Shown piece by piece: positions 25,277 to 33,771 of a DNA stretch of 64,000 nt. Within the stretch, counting starts at the first letter, position 1, and each line of letters starts with the position of its first letter. This stretch comes from DYKG01 sp964596185 (GTDB lineage: Bacteria > Muiribacteriota > Ozemobacteria > Ozemobacterales > Ozemobacteraceae). Position numbers and translations under genes: made by a program. The stretch covers positions 1 through 64,000 of the forward strand of contig CAZQUE010000011.1 of assembly GCA_964596185.1 (NCBI GenBank), written 5' to 3'. The notes under the pieces were generated by a model. The model had not been told where the DNA came from. It searched no databases and saw nothing but the letters and a program-made list of their open reading frames with translations.

Positions 25277-26125
25277 ATGGTTGCACCAATTTCAGTAGAA
25301 GAAAGAGATCTTGCTAATCAGCATTTAGATCGTTCTATCTCGTTTGCCATGTGCGGCAAAATTGACCAGGCAATAACCGAAGCTAAAAAAGCGGTTGAAA
25401 TTGATCCCGATTTTTCTCAGGCTTATAACAAACTTGGCGATTATTACCTGAAAAAAGGGCAGGTAAACGAAGCTATCGATGTTTACCGCAAATCTATCGT
25501 TCTCAATCCGGACAACGAAAATTCACATTTTGACCTTGGACGTTCTCTGGCCATGGTTGGCAAATATGACGAAGCTCTTGAATGCTTGAACAAAGCACTC
25601 GACCTCAACCCGGATCATGGTGAAACCTATTGCCACACTGGCCTGGTCTACATCGAACTGGGTGACCCGGAACGAGCAATTACCAATCTTGAAACAGCTC
25701 TACAGCATGATCGTGAAAACGTGATGGCAAATTATCTTCTTGCGATTGCAAAGCAGAAGGTCGGCAAAGAAAATGAAGCCTACACCGTTTTCAAAAATGT
25801 AATTGACCGATATACAACTTTAACCAAAGTGAAAGGCAATTTTGCCGAAGGTTATTACTATATTGGCAAAAGCCATTTTTACATGGGTGAGCTGAATAAG
25901 GCCCTCGAAAATCTCAAAAAAGCAGTTGAATTTGACACAGAGGCCGTCGATTATCACTACAGCTTTGGCATGCTTTACAGCGACGCCGACGCATTCTTCG
26001 CTCTGGCTGAAGTTCTCTACGCACTCGATGACAACACTGAGGCGATCGCAAACCTCAAAAACGCATTGAATCTTGACCCTCAGAACAAAAAGTATCAGGA
26101 ACTAAAATCAAAACTCGGACTCTGA
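25277..26125 (+). CDS. Cytoplasmic TPR-repeat protein
   Basis: A 282-residue protein made almost wholly of tetratricopeptide repeats (about seven), for example AYNKLGDYYLKKGQVNEAID and TYCHTGLVYIELGDPERAI. No signal peptide or membrane helix is present, so it should be cytoplasmic. TPR arrays bind protein partners but say nothing about function. It lies between flgI and flgJ, 3 bases before the latter, which suggests a link with flagellar assembly or export. A sigma-70-like promoter lies upstream. Confidence 0.8.
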   Translation: MVAPISVEERDLANQHLDRSISFAMCGKIDQAITEAKKAVEIDPDFSQAYNKLGDYYLKKGQVNEAIDVYRKSIVLNPDNENSHFDLGRSLAMVGKYDEALECLNKALDLNPDHGETYCHTGLVYIELGDPERAITNLETALQHDRENVMANYLLAIAKQKVGKENEAYTVFKNVIDRYTTLTKVKGNFAEGYYYIGKSHFYMGELNKALENLKKAVEFDTEAVDYHYSFGMLYSDADAFFALAEVLYALDDNTEAIANLKNALNLDPQNKKYQELKSKLGL

Positions 26126-26128
26126 TCA

Positions 26129-26440
26129 ATGAGCACAATTCCGATCAACTCAAGCCTGAATTCCGCAGCCTTATCAAGCCTTCCAGAAGCCAAAAAAAAG
26201 GAACTGGAAAAGCTGAAAAAGGCCTGTTCGGATTTTGAGTCGATCTTCATGCACCAGATGCTCAAAGAAATGCGAAAAACCGTTAAAAAGACGGGCCTGA
26301 TCCATGGTGGTCAGGCAGAAGAAATTTTTTCCGACATGCTCGATCAGGAACGGGCAAAGACGATGACAATTGGCCTTGGTGATATGCTTTTCATGCAACT
26401 TTCCAAAGCCATTGTCCCACCAAAAAGACCTTTAAGATAA
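26129..26440 (+). CDS. flgJ: Rod-binding protein, FlgJ N-terminal type
   Basis: A 103-residue protein corresponding to the N-terminal rod-capping domain of FlgJ: KKACSDFESIFMHQMLKEMR, a short KTGLIHGGQAEEIFSDMLD helix and the MTIGLGDMLFMQL end. The C-terminal muramidase domain of proteobacterial FlgJ is absent, as in many phyla, so wall opening must come from another enzyme. The ATG lacks a clear ribosome-binding site and starts 3 bases after the TPR gene, so coupling is likely. Confidence 0.88.
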   Translation: MSTIPINSSLNSAALSSLPEAKKKELEKLKKACSDFESIFMHQMLKEMRKTVKKTGLIHGGQAEEIFSDMLDQERAKTMTIGLGDMLFMQLSKAIVPPKRPLR

Positions 26441-26497
26441 AACCCGGTCAATCCCGGCAAATAATAAACACTGTTATTCCCTGAAAGGAAAGCAATT

Positions 26498-27787
26498 GTG
26501 GATAATCCATCGTTTACCTATCTTCAACTTTGCGAAGAGTCGATTAAAAACCTTCGCGCAGTAGCCAAAGCGCTAAATATCGAGAATCCTGAAAAAATGC
26601 GCAAGCAGGATTTAATCAAAGGCATTCTAACCGAACAGCTTGCCCAGCAAGGGTTGGGCCTTGCAGAAGGTGTGCTCGACATTCTTCCCGAAGGTTACGG
26701 CTTTTTACGAACTCACAGCTATGTTCAGAACGATGATGATGTCTACGTTTCTCCTTCGCAACTCAAGCGTCATGGCCTATTGCCCGGCGACACCATCGTC
26801 GCACAGGTTCGCATCGCCAAAGATGACGAAAGCTATAATTCATTGCTGAAAATTGAAGCAGTAAATGGCGTCAGTCTTGAGCGAATCCGCAATCGGCGTA
26901 ATTTCGAAGAAGGCATTCCCGTTTTCCCCACCGACCGCTTCAAACTAGAACTTGGTGAAGACGACGCCTCAACCCGCGTTTTCGATCTGGTCTGCCCAAT
27001 TGGAAAGGGCCAGCGCGGCCTGATCGTTGCACCACCCAAAGCGGGTAAAACCGTTTTGCTCAAGCAACTTGCCAATGTCATCAGTGCCAACCATCCAGAA
27101 GTTTTGATGCTGATTCTGCTAATCGATGAGCGCCCCGAAGAAGTAACTGATATGCGTCGTTCGGTCAATGCCGAAGTTGTCGCCTCGACCTTCGATGAAC
27201 ACATTAACAATCACATCAAAGTCTCTGAACTTCTTCTGGAAAAAGCAAAGCGCCATGCTGAACTTGGCCGCGACGTGGTAATCCTGCTCGACTCGATTAC
27301 CCGACTTGCACGGGCATATAATATTTCGATGCCTTCTGCCGGACAGACGCTTTCAGGTGGTGTTAACCCATTTGCGCTTCACAAGCCGAAAAGATTTCTC
27401 GGTGCAGCCAGAAAGATTGAGCACGGCGGCAGTCTGACCGTTATCGCCACCGCACTTATCGATACCGGATCAAAAATGGATGAAGTCATTTTTGAAGAAT
27501 TCAAGGGCACCGGAAATATGGAATTACACCTTGATCGAAAATTGTTCAACAAACGCATTTTCCCGTGCATCGACGTCAAAATGTCCGGAACGCGCAAAGA
27601 AGAGCTTCTCATGGATCCCGAAGATCTCAAAAAGGTCATTATTCTGCGCCGCGCATTTGAAGATAAGAGTTCACAGGAAATTATCGAAATGCTGGTCAAG
27701 GGCATTTCCAATACCAAGGACAATGCAGAATTTCTTAGCTTGATCAACCCAAATTACAAAGGCTCCAGCAGTAAAAGTTCTGAATGA
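26498..27787 (+). CDS. rho: Transcription termination factor Rho
   Basis: Rho is the hexameric RNA-dependent ATPase that ends transcription. The 429-residue protein has the N-terminal Rho helix bundle, the cold-shock-like RNA-binding domain (LDILPEGYGFLRTHSY, DDVYVSPSQLKRHGL) and the RecA-like motor: PPKAGKTVLLKQ (Walker A), IDERPEEVTDMRRSV, LLDSITRLARAYN and TGNMELHLDRKL. GTG 26498 has GAAAGGAA upstream. Its stop overlaps the M23 gene start (ATGA). Confidence 0.97.
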   Translation: MDNPSFTYLQLCEESIKNLRAVAKALNIENPEKMRKQDLIKGILTEQLAQQGLGLAEGVLDILPEGYGFLRTHSYVQNDDDVYVSPSQLKRHGLLPGDTIVAQVRIAKDDESYNSLLKIEAVNGVSLERIRNRRNFEEGIPVFPTDRFKLELGEDDASTRVFDLVCPIGKGQRGLIVAPPKAGKTVLLKQLANVISANHPEVLMLILLIDERPEEVTDMRRSVNAEVVASTFDEHINNHIKVSELLLEKAKRHAELGRDVVILLDSITRLARAYNISMPSAGQTLSGGVNPFALHKPKRFLGAARKIEHGGSLTVIATALIDTGSKMDEVIFEEFKGTGNMELHLDRKLFNKRIFPCIDVKMSGTRKEELLMDPEDLKKVIILRRAFEDKSSQEIIEMLVKGISNTKDNAEFLSLINPNYKGSSSKSSE

Positions 27788-28491
27788 TAACCAATTCAAA
27801 CAACCATTTCTCAACTCCGATCAGGCTAATTCTGATCATCTCAGCTTTGCTGATGCTGCAATTTAATGTTCCCGTTGCCAGAAGCTACTGTTCTTCCTTT
27901 TCGGCAGACTGCACTTTTCGTCCTGCCAGCCCAAAGCTTGATTTCTGGCAGGATCTGCAGCAAGTCTATGCTGTAACCGGCAAAAAGTTGAACAGGCTGG
28001 CAGCAGACTGGCAGAGTTTTGCCGATGCACAAAAGCAAGTCGAAACCGGCAAATCGTTCAAAATCGTCAAAGTCGAGAGCAAGAAAACTGTTGTATCGGC
28101 CCAGAAATTTTCCTGGCCGGTTAAAGGTCGCATTTCATCTGGCTTCGGCATGCGTCGTCATCCGGTAACCTATGTAAGATCCTTTCATAACGGCATTGAC
28201 ATCAAGGCTCAGAGGGGCACGAAAATTGTTGCCCCCGTAGACGGAATGGTTGTCAGTGCGGGAAGAGCGGGTCTTCTTGGGCGAATGGTGAAAATAAAAA
28301 CCCGTGACGGACAATTTCTGTATTTTGGTCATCTGCAGAAAATCAGCTGCAAAAAAGGCCAACAGGTAACCAGGGGACAGGCGATAGGAACAGTAGGCTC
28401 TTCAGGACGGGCAACTGGACCGCACCTGCATTTTTCGGTTAAGGTTAACCGAAAATACGCTAATCCGTTAAACTACCTGGCCCCACGCTGA
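27784..28491 (+). CDS. M23 (LytM-type) metallopeptidase
   Basis: A secreted endopeptidase or regulator acting on peptidoglycan cross-links. The 235-residue protein has an N-terminal signal or anchor (LILIISALLMLQF) and a C-terminal LytM domain with all zinc ligands: H and D in FHNGIDIKAQ and HLH in GPHLHFSV. GRISSGFGMRRHPVT is the typical entry strand. The intact ligands suggest an active enzyme. It is translationally coupled to rho, a common housekeeping arrangement without obvious functional meaning. Confidence 0.9.
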   Translation: MITNSNNHFSTPIRLILIISALLMLQFNVPVARSYCSSFSADCTFRPASPKLDFWQDLQQVYAVTGKKLNRLAADWQSFADAQKQVETGKSFKIVKVESKKTVVSAQKFSWPVKGRISSGFGMRRHPVTYVRSFHNGIDIKAQRGTKIVAPVDGMVVSAGRAGLLGRMVKIKTRDGQFLYFGHLQKISCKKGQQVTRGQAIGTVGSSGRATGPHLHFSVKVNRKYANPLNYLAPR

Positions 28492-28532
28492 AACAATTTT
28501 TCCAACCGACTTTAAAAGCAGTTTAACTTCTG

Positions 28533-28561
28533 CTTGCCCTTGAAGCCATTTCTGCCGATAG
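28533..28561 (+). promoter_or_regulatory. Weak sigma-28-like box before a TPR gene
   Basis: GCCGATAG at 28554-28561 matches the strong -10 boxes elsewhere. The hexamer 15 bases upstream is CTTGCC, which keeps only the CTT of CTTAAT. Confidence 0.35.
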
Positions 28562-28587
28562 GTTAACTGGTTAACCATTTTTATCGG
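28555..28587 (+). promoter_or_regulatory. Nested dyad over the presumed start site of the TPR gene
   Basis: GGTTAAC-TG-GTTAACC at 28561-28576 is a perfect 7-base inverted repeat. It is flanked by CCGATA (28555-28560) and TATCGG (28582-28587), which form a second, outer pair. The outer arm on the right abuts the ribosome-binding site. This could be a repressor operator or an mRNA hairpin controlling translation. Confidence 0.45.
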
Positions 28588-28600
28588 AGTCTCCAGTTTT

Positions 28601-29668
28601 ATGCCAAAATTGAATCTGAAAAAAGCGGCGTTGTCACTATTTTTTGCCGGTTTGTTGGTACCGGTCAATGCCGTGCAAAAATGTCCGGTTCCGATTTCAA
28701 TAAGAGTTGAAGAAGATCAGGCAATCAAAGCCTACGAAAAGGGCTACAAATTTTATCAGCGCGGACTTTTCCACAAAGCTGAAGATTCATTCATCGAAGC
28801 ACTTAAATTTGAACCCAATCTGATCAAAGCTCATTATTGGCTAGGCAAACTCTATCGAGAATCCGGCCAGCTTGAAAATGCAATCTACCATTGGGAGGAA
28901 GTTGAACGACTCAACGACCTGATTCGCGACCGACGAATCGCTCTCTCAATTCAAAACAATGAATATCCGGCCCGGGCTCAGACATTAAGGGCAATTCAAC
29001 TGCGAACAGACGCAAAAAAGGTGTTTGAAAAGGGAATCTATCTTCTCGACAAAGGTCACTGGGATGGCGCAGAAGTAGAACTTCGCGAAGCAGTAAGGCT
29101 TTACCCGGCGAACCATGAGTATCTAAGAACTTTAGCCAGGGTTCTCTGGGACAAAAATGAAAAATCGGCCAGTATAAAATTCTATCGAGATTTATTGAGT
29201 CTGCGTGACGTTTCCTATCAGGATTTTCTTGAAGGCATCGACAGAATGTTCAAAGCCGACATGCAATTCGTTGCCGCACCCCTTATCATTGAAAACAAAC
29301 CCCGATTCTCGGGAATGACCGAGTTCGACAAAATCTGCTGCAGCTTCTCCACTGACCCACAACCCGACATTGTTGCTGCCGGCAAGGTTGTAGATAGACT
29401 TTCCGGTCAGGTCATCCTCAACATCGGCATGCAAGACGGCATCAATCTATCTGATGAATATAGCCTAAATCTACGCTCCTTCAAGCCTGGCAAACCCATT
29501 GCCGACCCCGAGACCGGAAAAGTTATCGGCAGAGCGCAAGACCAACCTACCGCCGATCTCATGATAACCAAAGTAAACAGACAATCCAGCTGGGCACTAA
29601 TCAAAAGGGAAATGGGCCCAGGAGTGAAAGCAGGTGACCTGATTGAAATCAAAAAAACAATCCGCTGA
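28601..29668 (+). CDS. Secreted TPR protein
   Basis: A 355-residue protein with a signal sequence (SLFFAGLLVPVNAV), then TPR-like repeats (AYEKGYKFYQRGLFHKAEDS, KAHYWLGKLYRESGQLENAI, KGIYLLDKGHWDGAEVELRE). The last 120 residues form an unassigned beta-rich domain (INLSDEYSLNLRSFKPGKP, VIGRAQDQPTADLMITKV) that resembles carbohydrate- or FlgT-like tails of periplasmic proteins, but I cannot name it. GGAG at 28586-28589 precedes the ATG. Its end overlaps the start of smpB by 26 bases. Confidence 0.65.
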   Translation: MPKLNLKKAALSLFFAGLLVPVNAVQKCPVPISIRVEEDQAIKAYEKGYKFYQRGLFHKAEDSFIEALKFEPNLIKAHYWLGKLYRESGQLENAIYHWEEVERLNDLIRDRRIALSIQNNEYPARAQTLRAIQLRTDAKKVFEKGIYLLDKGHWDGAEVELREAVRLYPANHEYLRTLARVLWDKNEKSASIKFYRDLLSLRDVSYQDFLEGIDRMFKADMQFVAAPLIIENKPRFSGMTEFDKICCSFSTDPQPDIVAAGKVVDRLSGQVILNIGMQDGINLSDEYSLNLRSFKPGKPIADPETGKVIGRAQDQPTADLMITKVNRQSSWALIKREMGPGVKAGDLIEIKKTIR

Positions 29669-30119
29669 CGGCACAAAACAGATTGCTGCCAATCGAAAGG
29701 CGCATCACGACTATTTTATTCTCGACCGACTTGAAGTAGGTATTCAGCTGGTAGGCTCAGAACTCAGACCATGTCGGGAAGGTCGTGTTACTCTCAAGGA
29801 TTCTTATATAGAAGAAGAAGCAGGACAGCTATGGCTCTACGATATGCACATAGGTTCCAATCAATTTTCCAATCGCCTCGACCATGAACCCGAAAGAAAA
29901 AGACGACTCCTGGCCCACAAGAATGAAATTCTCAAACTTGGACAAAAGGTTCGTACGACTGGCAACACTATAGTGCCTTTAAAAATATATTTCAAACAAG
30001 GCAGAGTAAAGCTTGAAATCGCCCTGGTAAAAGGGAAAGCGAAATATGACAAGCGCGAAAGCATCGCCAAAAAAGATGCAAGACGCGATATGGAAAGAGA
30101 GCTTGGAGGAAGGTATTAA
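29643..30119 (+). CDS. smpB: tmRNA-binding protein SmpB
   Basis: SmpB brings tmRNA to stalled ribosomes for trans-translation. The 158-residue protein has the core signatures IAANRKAHHDYFILD, GIQLVGSELRPCREG, DSYIEEEAGQLWLYDMHI, KIYFKQGRVKLEIALVKGK and the basic C-terminal helix KRESIAKKDARRDMERE. The TTG start at 29643 lies inside the preceding gene. The tmRNA gene itself, often next to smpB, was not found in this window. Confidence 0.96.
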   Translation: MKSKKQSADGTKQIAANRKAHHDYFILDRLEVGIQLVGSELRPCREGRVTLKDSYIEEEAGQLWLYDMHIGSNQFSNRLDHEPERKRRLLAHKNEILKLGQKVRTTGNTIVPLKIYFKQGRVKLEIALVKGKAKYDKRESIAKKDARRDMERELGGRY

Positions 30120-31673
30120 ATGTATTCTTTTTGCAAAAAAGTCTTTGTTCTTGCCGTAATTCTGTGTCTAATCACAGGTGCTACCCATGGACAGGACGGC
30201 TTTATCAGCGCCAGAGATTTTGCTGAGACCCAGGGAATCGCATATCAATGGTTTCCAATTCAAAAAATGCTGGTAATGCGCAAAGGGCTGAAATCGGTCA
30301 AGCTCACCGTCAACTCAACCAATGCCAATGTTGATGGACGCGAGATACAACTCCCTGCTGCGCCACAGATAAAAGACGGGCAAATAATGGTTCCAGCAGC
30401 TGCGGTTATAAAGCTCTTTCAGGGCGACCTTCAGCCTGTTGTCGATTCCGTCGAAAACCAAAATCTCAACACCGCACCGCCAGTTGTCAGACCAAAACCG
30501 GCTCCGGCAAATATTTCAGCACCACAGCCTCCGCCCCCCCAACCGGAACTCGTTCAATCCAATTCTGCCGAAGCAGTTTTAGTAGCCTTGCGCCATTCGG
30601 TCCGCGAAGATCACACGAGAATCGTTCTTGAATTCAATGAAACCGTTACCTACTCAAGCGAACTGAAGGGCGACAATTATCGTTTGAATATCCAGGGATG
30701 CCGTAATCTGGTGCCAACCCGGCGTACGAATCCCGTTGGCCGTGACATAAAAAAGCTTGATATAAACAGTGGTCCCAATAGAAGTGGCCTGATCCTGAAC
30801 TTTCAAATTGCGCCAAGCAAGCGAGCTCCTGAAATTGAGACTGTTGCAAATCCATTTCGCATGATTATCTCATTCTATTCCGATCCTGAAGCCCTGCCGG
30901 CTTCAGCTAGTCAGACAATTGTTCAGACCGCACCAGAAATAGAACAACCCGTTGCTGAACCCGTGAAAATCGTTGAGCAGGAGCAGCCACCGGAAATAAA
31001 CATCGAAGTTCCACTGGAACAACTCACCAACGAAGCCTTCAAGGGTCGGACAGTGGTAATCGATGCAGGGCACGGAGGTGGCGACACAGGTTTCGTTTAT
31101 CCTGGTCGAACCCCGGAAAAAAACATCACCCTTTCGGTTGCCGGATTCTTGCAACAATCATTGCAGAAAGTCGGTTTAAAAGCCGTTAACATTCGCAGTT
31201 CCGATACCGAAATGACCCAATCTGAACGCACCTCGATAGCAAATCGTCACGGTGCCGATCTAATCATTTCCTTACATGTTGGAGCTTCTAATTCTCCTGA
31301 TAAAACAGGCGTTTGCTGTCTGGTTTACAGCAAAGCGGGCACAGTGGTTGCCGACGAGAAAGAAATTCTTACCGAAGCCGCTGTTTATAGAGAATGGCTT
31401 GAGAACACACGCTTCGATCTAGCTTCTTTTTTAGCCCGCCGAATAAACGAACGTTTGAAAACCCAGCTGAAGGTGGAAAGCCGAGGGGTAAAGCAATTGC
31501 CTGTTTCTCAACTGAAGTATCTCATCAATCCGGCGGTTCTGGTAGAAATTGGCATGCTTTCTGATCCGACCGAAGGAAAAAACCTGCTCAGCAGCAAATA
31601 TCATGAGGCAGTTGCCGCTGCCATCACAAACGGCGTCATTGATTTCTTCAATGGCATCGTCATCAAACCTTGA
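30120..31673 (+). CDS. AMIN-domain N-acetylmuramoyl-L-alanine amidase
   Basis: A periplasmic AmiC-type enzyme that removes stem peptides from peptidoglycan during cell separation. The 517-residue protein has a signal peptide (VFVLAVILCLITGATHG), an N-terminal copper-amine-oxidase-N-like strand domain (FISARDFAETQGIAYQW), a proline-rich linker, an AMIN domain (about residues 155-255; TRIVLEFNETVTYSS) and a C-terminal Amidase_3 domain with zinc motifs VVIDAGHGGGDTG, the NITL segment glutamate region, LIISLHVGAS and VLVEIGMLSD. It begins directly after smpB and is followed by a GerMN gene. Confidence 0.9.
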   Translation: MYSFCKKVFVLAVILCLITGATHGQDGFISARDFAETQGIAYQWFPIQKMLVMRKGLKSVKLTVNSTNANVDGREIQLPAAPQIKDGQIMVPAAAVIKLFQGDLQPVVDSVENQNLNTAPPVVRPKPAPANISAPQPPPPQPELVQSNSAEAVLVALRHSVREDHTRIVLEFNETVTYSSELKGDNYRLNIQGCRNLVPTRRTNPVGRDIKKLDINSGPNRSGLILNFQIAPSKRAPEIETVANPFRMIISFYSDPEALPASASQTIVQTAPEIEQPVAEPVKIVEQEQPPEINIEVPLEQLTNEAFKGRTVVIDAGHGGGDTGFVYPGRTPEKNITLSVAGFLQQSLQKVGLKAVNIRSSDTEMTQSERTSIANRHGADLIISLHVGASNSPDKTGVCCLVYSKAGTVVADEKEILTEAAVYREWLENTRFDLASFLARRINERLKTQLKVESRGVKQLPVSQLKYLINPAVLVEIGMLSDPTEGKNLLSSKYHEAVAAAITNGVIDFFNGIVIKP

Positions 31674-31683
31674 GGAGGCGGTC

Positions 31684-32322
31684 ATGGCTTCAGGAAAAAA
31701 GAATGCACGCAACCAGGAAACCATAATTTTTGTTCTTATGGGACTGATAATTGTCGGCCTGATCATTTCCGGCTACTTTCTCTTTGTGAAAAAAATTTTA
31801 CCAGAGCTTTCAAATACAAATCAGCAACCAGGGGTTGTCGCCAGTACTGAAAAGGCACTTCCGGCTGATGAAACGCCGGCCTTCATTCCTGATGATGAGG
31901 CACAAATGCTAACTTTGTTTTTCCCTCAAAAGGCCCAGGACAACTTCCGCGGGGAAATCAGAAAAGTCTTTCGCAAAAAAATGCTTACCGCCCAGGCCAC
32001 GCAAATTGTTGAAGAACTTTTAAAGGGACCTTCGAGCAAAGATCTTTATTCGGCAATTCCAGCCAACACCAAGCTCAGAGGACTATTCTTCGATTCCGGA
32101 ACATTCATCGTCGATTTGAGCAGAGATTTTTCAGAATGCAAAAAACTTGGTGCCGCAGAGCAGATTTTGGCAGTCTACTCTCTGGTAAACTCTTTAACCG
32201 AGATCGACCCAAAGGCAAAGGTTAAGATTCTTGTCAATGGCAGCGAACAAATAGATGAAACCGGGCACATCGATCTTTCACAAACCTTGAGCCGATTACA
32301 GGAAATGATTGTCGAAAATTAA
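31684..32322 (+). CDS. GerMN-domain membrane protein
   Basis: A 212-residue protein with one N-terminal membrane helix (IIFVLMGLIIVGLIISGYF) and an extracytoplasmic GerMN domain (MLTLFFPQKA, IVEELLKGPSS, TFIVDLSRDF, VYSLVNSLTE). GerMN domains occur in germination proteins and in many cell-envelope proteins of non-sporing bacteria, frequently beside cell-wall amidases, as here. GGAGG before ATG 31684 decides the start; longer readings would overlap the amidase gene. A bidirectional terminator follows. Confidence 0.82.
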   Translation: MASGKKNARNQETIIFVLMGLIIVGLIISGYFLFVKKILPELSNTNQQPGVVASTEKALPADETPAFIPDDEAQMLTLFFPQKAQDNFRGEIRKVFRKKMLTAQATQIVEELLKGPSSKDLYSAIPANTKLRGLFFDSGTFIVDLSRDFSECKKLGAAEQILAVYSLVNSLTEIDPKAKVKILVNGSEQIDETGHIDLSQTLSRLQEMIVEN

Positions 32323-32352
32323 AAAACAAAGCAAAAAAATAAAAATCCGAAT

Positions 32353-32388
32353 TAAAAAAAAGGCTCAGGATTCTGAGCCTTTTTTTTA
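32353..32388. terminator. Bidirectional terminator between GerMN and pilin genes
   Basis: AGGCTCAG (32361-32368), GATT loop, CTGAGCCT (32373-32380), with a T-run on the right and an A-run on the left. It can serve both converging genes, and it ends at the pilin stop codon. Confidence 0.92.
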
Positions 32389-32742
32389 ACCACCGAAAGA
32401 GTAGCTTGCCGGGGGATGAATTCCGCAGTAGACTTTCATGCCGTAAGGGCTCTGGTCTACCATAAAGTAGATGCCTCCGGAGGGGCACTGAGGAATCCTC
32501 TTGTTCCCAAGATAGGGCTTAAGGTGTTCAAGAAAATCGGTCGCCGGCGGATAGGCTTTATTTTCAATATTGTACAATTCTACGGTGCGAGTTAAAAGGG
32601 CAGAATATTCCCAGCACTTTGCTTCTCGTGCCCTGTCGCGTACCTTGCGAAAATGCGGCATTGCAATTGCTGCGAGAATTCCGATAATGGCAACAACGAT
32701 CATCAATTCAACAAGTGTAAACCCAATTTTTTTTCTTTTCAT
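32386..32742 (-). CDS. Type IV pilin or pseudopilin (ComGC-like)
   Basis: A 118-residue prepilin. The leader MKRKKIG is cut before Phe8 (G7|FTLVELM), with the essential Glu at +5, followed by the hydrophobic helix MIVVAIIGILAAIAM and the usual PHFRKVRDRAREA. The head carries a C-P-x2-G-x-Y and later VYCGIH pattern, probably a disulfide, as in ComGC-like and GspG-like pilins. AGGAAA lies upstream, and a near-consensus sigma-70 promoter suggests strong expression, as expected for a major pilin. It is far from pilM-Q and no other pilus gene is adjacent. Confidence 0.92.
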   Translation of the reverse strand: MKRKKIGFTLVELMIVVAIIGILAAIAMPHFRKVRDRAREAKCWEYSALLTRTVELYNIENKAYPPATDFLEHLKPYLGNKRIPQCPSGGIYFMVDQSPYGMKVYCGIHPPASYSFGG

Positions 32743-32759
32743 ATTGTTTTCCTAACCAA

Positions 32760-32788
32760 ATTATAACTCTGCAAGAAATATTTTGCAA
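32760..32788 (-). promoter_or_regulatory. Strong sigma-70 promoter of the pilin gene
   Basis: On the minus strand TTGCAA (32788-32783), 17 bases, TATAAT (32765-32760). The -35 hexamer is palindromic and could also serve the divergent NHL gene, with TAAGAT at 32806-32811 as its -10. Confidence 0.75.
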
Positions 32789-32853
32789 ATTAATTATTTA
32801 TGTTTTAAGATAATACTAAGAATATAGTCTAATTAAGGATAGCTCTTCTTACC

Positions 32854-33753
32854 ATGTTTAAAAGAAAACTGTTGTTTGTCTTAGTGCTTTCAGCCGCACT
32901 GGCAACCGGTTGTGTGCCGGTAAAATTTCAATTCGACCAGGAATTTGGCGAGTCCGGGTCCTCAAAGGGCCAGTTTCTAAGTGCCACCAATCTCGATCTG
33001 ACCAAAGATGGCAATCTTGTGGTTGGTGACAATGGTAACAGCCGTTATCAGATCATTCGCCCGGATGGTACAGTCAAATTAACTGCCGGTGAAGCCGGTA
33101 GAGATGGCTACAAACTCCTTGGAATGGGTGGAATAGGTGTTAACTACCTGACCGGAGATGTATGGGTTTGTGACCAGCGAGGCAACAAGCTGGTAAGATT
33201 CGATCCAACTGGCGACCCCAATCTTAAAGTTACGGCCCAGGTAAAATATCCAATGGACGTAGCCATTGATCGTGACGGCTCTGCTTATGTCATCATGGCC
33301 AAAAATCCCAAGATACACAAGTATTCGGCTGAAGGGAATTTTGTAGAAGCCATTGGCGGCACCGGAAAAACGGCTTTGATCTTTCCGACTTCTATTATAA
33401 TCAATAGCGGACATCTTTTCATCTCTGATTTTGGGGGCCGAAGAATCCTCAAACTCGATATGAAGGGCAACTTGGTCAAGGAATACAAAGAAAAGGGCGA
33501 ATACGAAGAAATGAAAGGCCCTTCAAGTGTACACATCGACGACCAGGGCAATCTTTTCGTTCTTGATTTGGGCGAAGTCCCGGTCGTTCAACTCACCCCC
33601 GAAGGACAGCTGATATCCAAAATTGGTGAATTTGGCAACGACAGCGGCAAATTCATTTACCCGGTCGGCGTTATAGCCAAGTCGAAAGATGAAATTTTCA
33701 TTCTCGACAACAGTCGCAACAAGATACTCAAATTCAAACAAAAGCCCGAATAA
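32854..33753 (+). CDS. NHL-repeat beta-propeller lipoprotein
   Basis: A 299-residue lipoprotein: signal peptide with lipobox ATGC (Cys20), then about six NHL-type blades, for example GDNGNSRYQIIRPDGTV, VWVCDQRGNKLVRFDPTG and LFISDFGGRRILKLDMKG. NHL propellers are protein-binding platforms or, in some cases, enzymes; nothing here shows catalysis. Its start is divergent from the pilin gene and the two may share a control region. MltG follows 18 bases downstream, so it probably heads the long operon to about 42.7 or 43.6 kb. Confidence 0.85.
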   Translation: MFKRKLLFVLVLSAALATGCVPVKFQFDQEFGESGSSKGQFLSATNLDLTKDGNLVVGDNGNSRYQIIRPDGTVKLTAGEAGRDGYKLLGMGGIGVNYLTGDVWVCDQRGNKLVRFDPTGDPNLKVTAQVKYPMDVAIDRDGSAYVIMAKNPKIHKYSAEGNFVEAIGGTGKTALIFPTSIIINSGHLFISDFGGRRILKLDMKGNLVKEYKEKGEYEEMKGPSSVHIDDQGNLFVLDLGEVPVVQLTPEGQLISKIGEFGNDSGKFIYPVGVIAKSKDEIFILDNSRNKILKFKQKPE

Positions 33754-33771
33754 CCCAGACAAACTGCCGCC

